A stretch of DNA of 16,834 bases from Actinomycetota bacterium. Lineage in GTDB: Bacteria > Actinomycetota > Acidimicrobiia > Acidimicrobiales > JAHWKP01. The notes under the pieces were generated by a model, which saw only the letters and a list, made by a program, of their open reading frames with translations, had not been told where the DNA came from and made no database searches. Made by a program: the position numbers and the translations under genes. Location: positions 1 to 16,834 of the forward strand of contig JAHWKP010000015.1 of the NCBI GenBank assembly GCA_019347775.1, written 5' to 3'. Shown one piece after another: positions 1 to 7,168 of this stretch. Within the stretch, counting starts at the first letter, position 1. The number at the start of each line of letters is the position of its first letter.

Positions 1-238
1 CGGCCGGTCTGAGCCGATGCGTGACGATCTCGTAGCGACAGAAACACCGATCGGACGGCGCGAACTAGTCGTCACTAGTGGACTGCAGCAGAGCGCCTTT
101 CCCGCCGGCATCCCCGTGGGACGCGTGTCGAGCGCCCGATCGGTCGCGGGCGAAGACGAAAAGCGCGTGACGGTGACACCGTTGGTCGACCTCCGCAAAC
201 TCGCATTCGTCAAGGTCTTGCAATGGAGTCCGGCATGA
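1..238 (+). CDS. mreC: Rod shape-determining protein MreC, C-terminal fragment (5' end outside window)
   Basis: Only the last 78 or so residues are present; the frame is open from base 2 and stops at TGA 236-238. The visible part carries the MreC C-terminal beta-barrel pattern: the segment VVTSGL, then SAFPAGIPVGRV, then a closing strand pair ending in LAFVKVLQW. MreC is a membrane-anchored periplasmic scaffold that organises the elongation complex with MreD, PBP2 and RodA. The immediate neighbours mreD, PBP2 and rodA support the call. Its stop overlaps the chosen mreD start by ATGA, so the two are translationally coupled. mreB, if present, would be expected just upstream. The name rests on the motif and the context together; the missing N-terminus prevents a check of the membrane anchor and coiled coil. 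Confidence 0.9.
   Translation, partial: GRSEPMRDDLVATETPIGRRELVVTSGLQQSAFPAGIPVGRVSSARSVAGEDEKRVTVTPLVDLRKLAFVKVLQWSPA
225..228 (+). promoter_or_regulatory. Shine-Dalgarno GGAG deciding the mreD start
   Basis: GGAG lies 6 nt before ATG 235. An in-frame ATG at 223 overlaps this motif and has no comparable site upstream, so 235 is preferred. ATG 238 is a less favoured alternative with a 9-nt gap. Confidence 0.55.
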
Positions 239-729
239 TGCCGCGCTGGCTTCGGGCCGGACTGGTGGTGCTGGTGGCACTCGTCCTGCACACGGCGGTG
301 TTCCCGCAACTGCGGATAGCCGACGTGCGGCCCGACGTGATGCTGCTTTTGGCGGTGCTCGGGGGGTTGGCCGCCGGACCGCAGGTGGGCGCGGTCTTCG
401 GGTTCGCCTCCGGACTGGCCGTCGACCTGCTGGCCCAGACTCCGGTCGGTCTCACCGCGCTCACGTTCTCGCTGGTGGGCTACGGCGTGGGCACCTTCCA
501 AGGCGTGCTCTTGCGTTCGGCCGTCTGGCTCACCCCCGCAGTGGCCGCGGCCGCCAGCGCCGTCGGTGTTGTGATCTTCGCCCTGCTCGGCGCCATGCTC
601 GGCCAGTCGCACCTCATCACGTCGGGCACCCTGGCCGTGATCGGCCTGGTGGCCCTCTTGAATGCCATCTTTGCCCTCCCCGCATCCCGCGCCGTCGTTT
701 GGGCATTGCGCGAGGACGACCCCCGATGA
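235..729 (+). CDS. mreD: Rod shape-determining membrane protein MreD
   Basis: A protein of 164 residues, a normal length for MreD, that is almost entirely hydrophobic with about five predicted membrane segments. The family pattern is visible near the N-terminus: a first helix, then QLRIADVRPDVMLLL, then a glycine-rich helix (GPQVGAVFGFASGLAVDLL) and the PVGLTALTFSLVGYGVG stretch. MreD is an integral membrane partner of MreC in the elongasome and is thought to tune PBP2 activation. The start at ATG 235 gives an ATGA overlap with mreC and a well-placed GGAG. Starts at 223 or 238 would change only a few residues. The gene ends by overlapping the next start (ATGA at 726-729). MreD is poorly conserved in sequence, so position in the operon adds much of the certainty. 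Confidence 0.88.
   Translation: MMPRWLRAGLVVLVALVLHTAVFPQLRIADVRPDVMLLLAVLGGLAAGPQVGAVFGFASGLAVDLLAQTPVGLTALTFSLVGYGVGTFQGVLLRSAVWLTPAVAAAASAVGVVIFALLGAMLGQSHLITSGTLAVIGLVALLNAIFALPASRAVVWALREDDPR
712..716 (+). promoter_or_regulatory. Shine-Dalgarno GAGGA for the PBP2 gene
   Basis: GAGGA lies 9 nt before ATG 726 and inside the end of mreD. It supports 726, not the in-frame ATG at 699, as the PBP2 start. Confidence 0.55.
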
Positions 730-2618
730 CGGCTGATACCTCCCGCCTCCGTTTGGCCGTCCTCGGTGTGGTGGCGATGTCGCTGTTCGCGGCCCTCACG
801 GCGCGCCTCTGGTACCTGCAGGTGCTCGACACCGCCGAGTTCCGCGTGGCCGCGGAGGCCAATCAGGTCCGGCTTGTGTACGAGCCTGCTCCCCGAGGCC
901 GCATCCTCGATCGAGAAGGGCGGGTCCTGGTCGACAACAAAGTGATCGACGTACTCACTCTGAGCCGCGTCGAGGCCCAGGACCATCCCGACGTCTTGCC
1001 CAGGCTCGCCGCTCTGCTCGGAATTCCCGAGTCCGACGTGATCGACCGCATCGCCGATCCGAAGTTCTCGCCCTACCGGCCCGTGCCCCTGGCGATCGAC
1101 GTTCCCGAGGACAAGATCGTCTACATCCGGGAACACCAGGAGGACTTCCCAGGCGTCGACAACTCTCAAATCACGACGCGGGTGTATCCCCACGGCCCAC
1201 TGGCGGCGCATGTGCTGGGTTACGTGGGCGAGATCAACGAGGAGGAGCTGGCCGAGCGCAGGAACGACGGATACAGGCTCGGCGACAACATCGGGAAGTC
1301 GGGAGTAGAGCGCTCCCTCGAGCCATATCTCCGAGGCCAGGCCGGCGTCACGAAGCTCGAGGTCGACTCGAAGGGCCGACGACTACGCACCCTTGGTCAG
1401 GTAGCGCCCGTCCAGGGCGACGATGTCCAACTCACCATCGACCTCGATGTCCAGCGGCTGACCGAGGAGTCGCTCGCGCAGGGCCTTGAGGCCGCCCGGC
1501 GTGAGTGGGACGGCGACACGAAGAAGCACTTCCTCGCGACGGCCGGCACCGCGGTCGTCCTGGACCCGAGGGACGGCGCGGTACTGGCGATGGCTTCATT
1601 CCCGACGTACGACCCTGCCGCCTTCACCGACGGCATCAGCAAGCCGGCCTTCGCCGCTCTGAACGACCCGGCGAACCACTACCCGTTGAACAACCGGGCG
1701 ATCCAAGGGCTCTACGCCCCTGGGTCGACCTTTAAGTTCGTGACGGCGCTGGCTGCTCTTCGTGAGGGGATGATCACACCGAACCACACGATCGTCGACG
1801 AGGGCAAGATCGCCATCGGCAACCGGGTCTTCCGGAACGCGGGCTCACATCCGTGGGGCAGGGTGGATCTGCCCCGAGCGCTCAGCGTGTCGAGTGACGT
1901 GTATTTCTACAAGCTCGGGTTCCAGTTCTGGACCGAGCGCGATGAGTACGGCGACGGTATCCAAGAGGCAGCCCGCGACCTCGGCTTCGGCGCCAAGACT
2001 GGAATCAATCTCGGCTCCGAAGCAGTAGGGCGGGTTCCGACCCCCGAAAGTCGAGCCGAGCTACACGCGAAGTACCCGAAGGCCTGGCCCAACGGCGAGT
2101 GGTTCGGAGGCGACAACGTCAACCTCTCGATCGGCCAGGGCGAGACGGTGGCCACGCCGCTTCAACTGGCATCGGCCTACGCGGCCGTCGCCAACGGCGG
2201 CACGATCTATCAGCCTCGAATGGCCGCCCAGACCATTCGACCTGACGGCAAGCTCTCCGAGGACCTCAAGCCTCGCGTGCTGCGGCAACTCTCGATCGGC
2301 CCTGAACTCCAAGGCCCGTTGATGGCCGGCCTCCGTGGTGCGGTCGCCGACGCGCAGGGCACCGCCCACGCCGCCTTCGCAGGCTTCCGCGCCATGCCGG
2401 TGGCGGGTAAGACGGGTACGGCGCAGGTCTTCGGCAAGCAGGACACGGCGGTGTTCGTCGGCGTTGCTCCAGTTCCAGATCCCAAGTACGTCATCAGCGT
2501 CGTTCTGGAAGAGGGTGGCTTCGGTGGCCAGTCAGCGGCGCCGATCGCCCGACGGGTCCTCGCTGGTCTCGCGGGGGAACCGCCAGAGCCGATTCGCATC
2601 GCCGAGGCCATCGACTGA
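726..2618 (+). CDS. mrdA: Penicillin-binding protein 2 (elongation-specific class B transpeptidase)
   Basis: A 630-residue bifunctional-fold PBP that crosslinks peptidoglycan during side-wall growth, paired with RodA. An N-terminal membrane anchor (about residues 10-32) is followed by the dimerisation/pedestal domain, which includes APRGRILDREGRVLVDN, and the transpeptidase domain. The catalytic motifs are present: the SxxK serine S334 and lysine K337 in PGSTFK, the SxN-equivalent triad S389-S390-D391 in SSDVYFYKLG, and K562-T563-G564 in KTGTAQ. SSD in place of SxN is normal for PBP2-type enzymes. The start at ATG 726 overlaps the mreD stop (ATGA) and has GAGGA upstream. The stop shares one base with the rodA start. 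It would act in the outer leaflet of the cytoplasmic membrane and should be a beta-lactam target. It could be mistaken for FtsI, but the mreCD-rodA context argues for the elongation enzyme. Confidence 0.95.
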   Translation: MTADTSRLRLAVLGVVAMSLFAALTARLWYLQVLDTAEFRVAAEANQVRLVYEPAPRGRILDREGRVLVDNKVIDVLTLSRVEAQDHPDVLPRLAALLGIPESDVIDRIADPKFSPYRPVPLAIDVPEDKIVYIREHQEDFPGVDNSQITTRVYPHGPLAAHVLGYVGEINEEELAERRNDGYRLGDNIGKSGVERSLEPYLRGQAGVTKLEVDSKGRRLRTLGQVAPVQGDDVQLTIDLDVQRLTEESLAQGLEAARREWDGDTKKHFLATAGTAVVLDPRDGAVLAMASFPTYDPAAFTDGISKPAFAALNDPANHYPLNNRAIQGLYAPGSTFKFVTALAALREGMITPNHTIVDEGKIAIGNRVFRNAGSHPWGRVDLPRALSVSSDVYFYKLGFQFWTERDEYGDGIQEAARDLGFGAKTGINLGSEAVGRVPTPESRAELHAKYPKAWPNGEWFGGDNVNLSIGQGETVATPLQLASAYAAVANGGTIYQPRMAAQTIRPDGKLSEDLKPRVLRQLSIGPELQGPLMAGLRGAVADAQGTAHAAFAGFRAMPVAGKTGTAQVFGKQDTAVFVGVAPVPDPKYVISVVLEEGGFGGQSAAPIARRVLAGLAGEPPEPIRIAEAID

Positions 2619-3772
2619 TGGCCAGCGTTCTCACTTTCGGCGGAGGTCGCTCGACGCGAGCGGCCGAAGGGGCCGCACCCTGGCGTCACGTCGACTGGGT
2701 GCTCATGACCACCGTGATCCTCACCGCGGCATTCGGTGTGCTGATGGTCTACAGCGCAACCCAAAACCGCCTCGCCCTCGACGGGCAGGATCCAACTCAG
2801 TTCCTGCAACGCCAGGCGATGTTCGTGGTGATCGGGCTCGTGGCGATGGCCGCCGCCGTGGCAATCGACTACCGGATCCTCCGCGACTTCGGCCCCCTGC
2901 TGCTAGCGGCCACTTGTGGCGTGTTGGTGCTTGTGTTGTCCCCGTTGGGCTCGACCAGCCGAGGGGCCCAAGCGTGGTTCCAGGTGGGTCCATTCCAGCT
3001 CCAGCCCTCCGAATTCGCCAAGGTGGCGCTCATCGTGGCGTTGGCCGGATTCTGCGCCGAACGTCGGGGCGAGCTCGACGCGTCCAATCTCCTGAAATGC
3101 GTGGGCATCGGCGCCATCCCCATCACGCTCATCTATCTGCAGCCCGACCTCGGTAGTTCTCTGGTTCTGGTGGCTATCACCGCAGGGATCGTGCTGGTCG
3201 GCGGAGCCCGGCCCCGTCACATGGCAGCTCTTGTGCTGGTGGCCGCGGTGGGCGTCTTCGCGGTGATCCAACTGGGTGTCCTGAAGGAGTATCAGCTCGA
3301 CCGGCTGGGCGCCTTCCTCGATCCTGAATCCGACACCCAGCGCAGCAGCTACAACCTCAACCAGTCGAAGATCGCCATCGGCGCCGGGGGACTGACGGGG
3401 CGAGGCTTGTTCGAGGGGACCCAGACGAACCTGTCCTATGTGCCCGAACAGCACACCGACTTCATCTTCACAGTGGTGGGGGAGGAGCTCGGCCTCGTCG
3501 GCGGCGGCGCGCTGTTACTGGCGTTCGGCGTCATGATCTGGCGAACCTGGCGGGCTGCGGCTCTCGCCAAGGATCTGTCCGGGACGCTCATCTGCGTGGG
3601 CGTTCTCTCGATGCTCCTGTTCCAGATATTCGAGAACGTCGGGATGACGATGGGCATCATGCCGGTGACGGGAATCCCGCTGCCCTTCATGTCCTCAGGC
3701 GGATCCTCGACCATCGCGGCTTTCGTCGCCGTCGGCCTGGTCCTGAATGTCCACATGCGGCGGTTCTCATAA
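2618..3772 (+). CDS. rodA: RodA, SEDS-family peptidoglycan glycosyltransferase
   Basis: A 384-residue polytopic membrane protein with about ten hydrophobic segments, the usual length and topology for FtsW/RodA/SpoVE. RodA polymerises lipid II glycan strands in partnership with PBP2. Diagnostic segments include LQPSEFAK (about 128-135), LQPDLGSS (174-181) and PEQHTDFIF (276-284), where D281 matches the essential SEDS aspartate, followed by GEELGLVGG. The C-terminal signature GIPLPFMSSGGSS spans about 352-364. The ATG shares one base with the PBP2 stop, with GAGG at 2604-2607 ten nt upstream, so translation is coupled. The gene closes the rod operon and is followed by a strong hairpin. Paralogy with FtsW is possible in principle, but the pairing with PBP2 and MreCD makes RodA the better name. 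Confidence 0.95.
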   Translation: MASVLTFGGGRSTRAAEGAAPWRHVDWVLMTTVILTAAFGVLMVYSATQNRLALDGQDPTQFLQRQAMFVVIGLVAMAAAVAIDYRILRDFGPLLLAATCGVLVLVLSPLGSTSRGAQAWFQVGPFQLQPSEFAKVALIVALAGFCAERRGELDASNLLKCVGIGAIPITLIYLQPDLGSSLVLVAITAGIVLVGGARPRHMAALVLVAAVGVFAVIQLGVLKEYQLDRLGAFLDPESDTQRSSYNLNQSKIAIGAGGLTGRGLFEGTQTNLSYVPEQHTDFIFTVVGEELGLVGGGALLLAFGVMIWRTWRAAALAKDLSGTLICVGVLSMLLFQIFENVGMTMGIMPVTGIPLPFMSSGGSSTIAAFVAVGLVLNVHMRRFS

Positions 3773-3774
3773 TG

Positions 3775-3794
3775 GGCGCCGGGTAACCGGCGCC
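3775..3794 (+). terminator. Perfect 8-bp GC hairpin with GTAA loop between convergent genes
   Basis: GGCGCCGG at 3775-3782 pairs perfectly with CCGGCGCC at 3787-3794 around the loop GTAA. It begins 2 nt after the rodA stop, in the 40-bp gap between rodA (+) and the secreted-protein gene (-). On the + RNA the loop is a GNRA tetraloop (GUAA), which should be very stable. There is no T-tract on either strand, as is common for terminator-like hairpins in high-GC actinobacteria. By position it could serve both strands. Confidence 0.7.
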
Positions 3795-3812
3795 GGTCCC
3801 GTCCGGTCCTTG

Positions 3813-4379
3813 CTAGGCGATCGTCCAGGGCTTGTCGCTGGACGCGGCATCGCCGGCGGCGGACGGAGCGGTCGTGTCGTCGTGGTACATGCCCTCGGCG
3901 GGAGAAGTGAAGGCGCGCAGATCTGTCATCGTCTGGCCGGCGGAGACGCCCCTGAGGTCACGCAGCGGAGCGAGGACCGTGACTGTGTTGTCGGTGATCG
4001 TGTAGCTGCCGCCGGCATCGCGTCCCCCGGCGCTGCACATCGAGGAAGCGAAACCGTTCGAGGAGAACACGCCGTCGGGATAGCCGATGAACCGCACCAA
4101 CAGATCGCAGTTTCCGACCTTGGCCGTGAAGTTGTAGCCGGTCATGCTGGCCCGGCTCTCGGGGCTCACCGCGCCGGACAGTGTGAACGAGACCTCCAAC
4201 GCCGGGCCGCTCTTCGTAGCGGCAAGCGCGAGAGTGACGGCCGTGAGATCCATGAATGGGACGGGATGGTCGCCCGCAGGATCTTCGATCTGGGGTTCGC
4301 GATCGTCGGCGTTACCCGGATAGACGGCCAGCAGGAGCATTGAAAGGGCGGCCAGGGCTGCGAACGATCTGCGGGCCAT
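3813..4379 (-). CDS. Secreted protein of unknown function
   Basis: A 188-residue protein that I cannot place in a named family. The first 24 residues form a clear Sec signal peptide: a basic start MARRSF, a hydrophobic core (LAALSMLLLAV) and a probable cleavage after GNA before DDREP. The mature part is rich in alternating hydrophobic and polar stretches, suggesting beta-strands. It opens with DPAGD and DLTAVTLA, a style seen in some extracellular beta-sandwich domains (inference). Two cysteines, in GNCDLL and SSMCSAGG, could form a disulfide once exported. The tail is low-complexity (TTAPSAAGDAASSD). The ATG at 4377-4379 was chosen because the signal peptide begins there; the same frame is open far upstream, but only through the antisense of the radical SAM gene. 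The 36-bp divergent spacer holds a TACCAT hexamer 7 nt before the ATG. The gene sits between two core operons without obvious link to either. Confidence 0.8.
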   Translation of the reverse strand: MARRSFAALAALSMLLLAVYPGNADDREPQIEDPAGDHPVPFMDLTAVTLALAATKSGPALEVSFTLSGAVSPESRASMTGYNFTAKVGNCDLLVRFIGYPDGVFSSNGFASSMCSAGGRDAGGSYTITDNTVTVLAPLRDLRGVSAGQTMTDLRAFTSPAEGMYHDDTTAPSAAGDAASSDKPWTIA

Positions 4380-4386
4380 ACCCCCG

Positions 4387-4392
4387 ATGGTA
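4387..4392 (-). promoter_or_regulatory. Candidate -10 element for the secreted-protein gene (leaderless)
   Basis: On the minus strand TACCAT is followed by 7 nt and then ATG 4379, so transcription would begin at or next to the start codon. A GGGGG run lies too close to the ATG to be a normal ribosome-binding site. No convincing -35 is visible. Confidence 0.35.
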
Positions 4393-4399
4393 CGCGCCG

Positions 4400-4405
4400 T
4401 AGACT
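4400..4405 (+). promoter_or_regulatory. Candidate -10 element for the radical SAM operon
   Basis: TAGACT lies 10 nt before ATG 4416. The start point expected from it would leave only a few untranslated bases, so the GGAG at 4407-4410 would fall at or before the transcript start. Either the gene is leaderless or nearly so, or transcription starts further up, inside the secreted-protein gene, and the GGAG is used. The -35 region would overlap the start of the divergent gene. Confidence 0.35.
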
Positions 4406-4415
4406 TGGAGCGGAG

Positions 4416-6365
4416 ATGTCTATTTGGCCCAAGGTCGAGCCCCTGCTCGGCCGCGTCCAGAAGCCCGCCCGATACATCGGCGGCGAGGACGGGATGGTCG
4501 TGCCCCGGCACTCCCCCTCCAAGGTGGGCTGGCTGCTGGTATATCCCGACGCCTACGAGGTGGGCCTGCCCAATCAGGGGCTTCAGATCCTCTACGAGAT
4601 CCTGAACGAGCGCCCGGATGCGCTGGCCGAGCGCGCCTACGCCCCCTGGGTCGATCTCGAGGGCGAGCTCCGAGAGCGAGGGCTTCCGCTCGTCAGCCTC
4701 GACAGCCATCGCCCCCTGTCGCAATTCGACGTCGTCGGCTTTTCGCTCCAGTACGAGCTCACCTACACCAACCTGCTGACGATGCTCGATCTGGGCGGCA
4801 TCCCGCTTCGCAGCGCCGTCCGCGGCGACGACGATCCGCTGGTCGTGGCGGGTGGGCCCAACGCCACCCACCCCGAGCCCATCGCCATCTTCGTCGACGT
4901 CTTCGTCATCGGCGACGGCGAAGAGGTGGTCAGCGAGATCAACGTCGAAGTGGCGGCGTGGAAGCAGCAGGGCCGCACGTCGGAAAGCCGTGAAGCGGTG
5001 CTCCACCGGCTGGCCCGCATCCCGGGCGTCTACGTGCCCTCGATGTACGAGGCGAGCTACGGGCCCGATGGCCGCCTGGCCGCCGTCACGCCCCGCCACG
5101 CCGATGTCCCGGCGCAGGTGGAGAAGCGCACCATCGCCGACCTCGCCAGCTGGCCGTACCCGAAGACCCAGCTGGTGCCCCTTACCGAGGTCGTCCACGA
5201 CCGGCTCAATGTGGAGATCTTCCGCGGCTGCACCCGCGGCTGCCGATTCTGCCAGGCAGGGATGATCACGCGCCCTGTGAGAGAGCGGCCAGCCGCGCAG
5301 GTCCGCCAGATGGTCTCAGACGGACTCGAGCGCACCGGGTACGACGAGGTCAGTCTCACCTCGCTTTCGAGCGCGGACTACTCCGGCATCGACGAAGTCG
5401 TCAAGGGCATCATCGACGACCCGGCGTGTTCGGGCCAGGTCGGGGTCAGCCTCCCGAGTCTGCGGGTGGACGCCTTCACGGTCGGCATTGCGGCCGAGAT
5501 CCAGAAGGTTCGTCGAACCGGGCTGACCTTTGCTCCCGAAGGCGGCACCTGGCGCCTGCGCAAGGTGATCTCCAAGTTGATTCGCGAGGACGACCTCTAC
5601 GGCGCGGTCGATTCCGCTTTCTCGCAGGGCTGGCAGCGGGTGAAGTTGTATTTCATGATCGGGCTGCCCACCGAGACGATGGAAGACGTCGAGGGCATCG
5701 CCACGCTCGCCCGCAACTGCGCTGAACTTGGGCGCAAGCACACCAAGAAGGTCTCGGTCACCGCTTCGGTCGGCGGGTTCGTGCCCAAGCCTCAGACCCC
5801 GTTCCAGTGGTACGGCCAGGACACCGTCGCCGACCTCAAGTCCAAGGTCAATCGCCTTCGCGACGTCACCAAGCGCGACCGCGGCGTCAACCTGCGCTGG
5901 CACGATCCGGAGGCCACGCTGGCCGAGGGCATCGCCAGCCGCGGCGACAGGCGTCTCGGCACTGTCATCGAGGACGTGTGGCGTTCCGGCGGCACCTTCC
6001 AGGAATGGGGCGAGCACTTCGACCTGAGTCGCTGGGAGGCCGCCATGGAGCGCGCCGGCCTGTCGATCGACTGGTACGTGCATCGCCACCGCGATAAGGA
6101 CGAAGTCCTGCCCTGGGACCACATCTCGGCAGGCCTGCACAAGGACTTTCTCTGGGGTGACTGGGAGGATGCCCTGGCGGAGGCCGGAACCGAGGATTGT
6201 CGCTGGACCCCTTGTTATGACTGCGGGGCTTGCACCGGGTACGGCATCGAGCACGTGGTTGCGTCCAACGTCCCTCCGGCCGGAGGCAGCCAGGGAACCG
6301 GGCAGGACCTGTCTACTGGCGGCAGCGTGCCGGTAACCCTCCTCAGCAGAGCGGGCTCACGATGA
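4416..6365 (+). CDS. Radical SAM protein, TIGR03960 type (B12-binding-like N-terminus)
   Basis: A 649-residue protein with the architecture of the TIGR03960 radical SAM family. The N-terminal part (about 1-240) resembles the B12-binding-like domain, including LVYPDAYEVGLPNQGLQILY and VAGGPNATHPEP. The radical SAM core follows, with the cluster motif C272-x3-C276-x2-C279 in RGCTRGCRFCQAG, and LTFAPEGGTWRLR later in the barrel. A second cysteine cluster near the C-terminus, C600-x2-C603-x2-C606 (CYDCGAC), may hold another metal centre (inference). The biochemical role of the family is not established, to my knowledge; it usually sits beside or fused to a DUF2344 protein and near RNase G and rplU-rpmA, which hints at RNA or ribosome modification. 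The start at ATG 4416 has GGAG 5 nt upstream. The stop overlaps the next gene as ATGA. The last 40 residues or so look unconserved. Confidence 0.9.
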   Translation: MSIWPKVEPLLGRVQKPARYIGGEDGMVVPRHSPSKVGWLLVYPDAYEVGLPNQGLQILYEILNERPDALAERAYAPWVDLEGELRERGLPLVSLDSHRPLSQFDVVGFSLQYELTYTNLLTMLDLGGIPLRSAVRGDDDPLVVAGGPNATHPEPIAIFVDVFVIGDGEEVVSEINVEVAAWKQQGRTSESREAVLHRLARIPGVYVPSMYEASYGPDGRLAAVTPRHADVPAQVEKRTIADLASWPYPKTQLVPLTEVVHDRLNVEIFRGCTRGCRFCQAGMITRPVRERPAAQVRQMVSDGLERTGYDEVSLTSLSSADYSGIDEVVKGIIDDPACSGQVGVSLPSLRVDAFTVGIAAEIQKVRRTGLTFAPEGGTWRLRKVISKLIREDDLYGAVDSAFSQGWQRVKLYFMIGLPTETMEDVEGIATLARNCAELGRKHTKKVSVTASVGGFVPKPQTPFQWYGQDTVADLKSKVNRLRDVTKRDRGVNLRWHDPEATLAEGIASRGDRRLGTVIEDVWRSGGTFQEWGEHFDLSRWEAAMERAGLSIDWYVHRHRDKDEVLPWDHISAGLHKDFLWGDWEDALAEAGTEDCRWTPCYDCGACTGYGIEHVVASNVPPAGGSQGTGQDLSTGGSVPVTLLSRAGSR

Positions 6366-7168
6366 GCCGGCCCACCCTCGGGCTGCAAGAGCCGGGCGTT
6401 GCGCCGCGCGTCGCCAGGTTCAAGTATTCGAAGCTCGGCAAGATCCGTTTCACTAGCCACCGCGACGTCGGCCGCATGTGGGAGCGGGCCTTGCGCAAGG
6501 TCGCCGTGGCCGTCGCTTACACGTCGGGGTTCTCGCCCCGGCCCCGAATCGCCTTCGGATTCGCCCTGCCCACGGGGGCGGAGTCCGTCGCTGAATATGT
6601 AGATATCGCCCTGGCCCTCGACAAGGTCCACGAGCTTGCCGGCGTACCGGATCAGCTGACGCCGGCTCTTCCCGAAGGTCTCGAAGTCACGGGTGGGGTC
6701 CTCTTGGAGCCCTCCACGCCAGCTCTCCAGGCGGCCGTGGCCTCTAGTACATGGCAGATCACCGTCCCCGAACGAGCGGCGCCCGAAGTTCCGGGGCGCC
6801 TGCAGGAATTGTTGGATAGCTCCACCGTTGAGATCGAGGTGGAGCGCAAGGGTGCCCTCGTCGCCACCGACATTCGGCCCGGGATATTGGCCGCGAGCCT
6901 CGACGACGGCGGAGCCGTCATCTGTGACCTGGCCGCGCGGGGCACCCGCCCCGCCGACTTTCTTCGTGCCTTGGGCGTCGACCCGCTCGAGGCCCGCTTC
7001 GTACGTACTCAGCAATGGATCGATCACGACGGCCGCCGCGCCGAACCGCTGGCCGCCGGTCTCGACTTTTTAGTTCTCAGAGAGGAACTGAACCACGATG
7101 TCCGACCCGAACTCCTCCAACCCGTCGCCATCCCGCCGCCGCCGGCGCGGCTCGCGAGGGGGGCGTAG
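6362..7168 (+). CDS. DUF2344 (TIGR03936) family protein, partner of the radical SAM gene
   Basis: A 268-residue protein. The N-terminal block VARFKYSKLGKIRFTSHRD (about 17-35), followed by WERALRKVAVAVAYTSGFSPRPRIAFGFALPTG-like sequence, is the hallmark of the TIGR03936/DUF2344 family. In many bacteria this domain is fused to the C-terminus of the TIGR03960 radical SAM protein; here it is a separate gene. The start at ATG 6362 overlaps the upstream stop (ATGA), so the two products are probably made in step and act together. An in-frame ATG at 6230 lies inside the upstream gene and is rejected because family similarity begins only after 6362. The function is unknown; a role in tRNA or rRNA modification is suggested only by context. 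The 3' end overlaps the RNase E/G gene by 71 nt, and its last residues (PPPPARLARGA) look like a low-constraint tail. Confidence 0.88.
   Translation: MSRPTLGLQEPGVAPRVARFKYSKLGKIRFTSHRDVGRMWERALRKVAVAVAYTSGFSPRPRIAFGFALPTGAESVAEYVDIALALDKVHELAGVPDQLTPALPEGLEVTGGVLLEPSTPALQAAVASSTWQITVPERAAPEVPGRLQELLDSSTVEIEVERKGALVATDIRPGILAASLDDGGAVICDLAARGTRPADFLRALGVDPLEARFVRTQQWIDHDGRRAEPLAAGLDFLVLREELNHDVRPELLQPVAIPPPPARLARGA
7081..7086 (+). promoter_or_regulatory. Shine-Dalgarno AGAGGA supporting the RNase E/G start
   Basis: AGAGGA ends 11 nt before ATG 7098 and lies inside the DUF2344 gene. It favours 7098 over the internal ATG at 7473, which would remove the basic N-terminal extension. Confidence 0.5.

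Noticed and set aside
480..1211. A 243-codon minus-strand frame antisense to mreD and PBP2
   Set aside because: The plus strand encodes recognisable MreD and PBP2 throughout; this is a compositional shadow.
4380..5198. Upstream extension of the secreted-protein frame on the minus strand (would give 461 residues)
   Set aside because: The added part is antisense to the radical SAM gene and has no protein-like pattern. A signal peptide begins exactly at ATG 4379.
5316..6254. A 312-codon minus-strand frame antisense to the radical SAM gene
   Set aside because: The plus strand encodes conserved family motifs here, and the minus frame has no recognisable domain or start signal.
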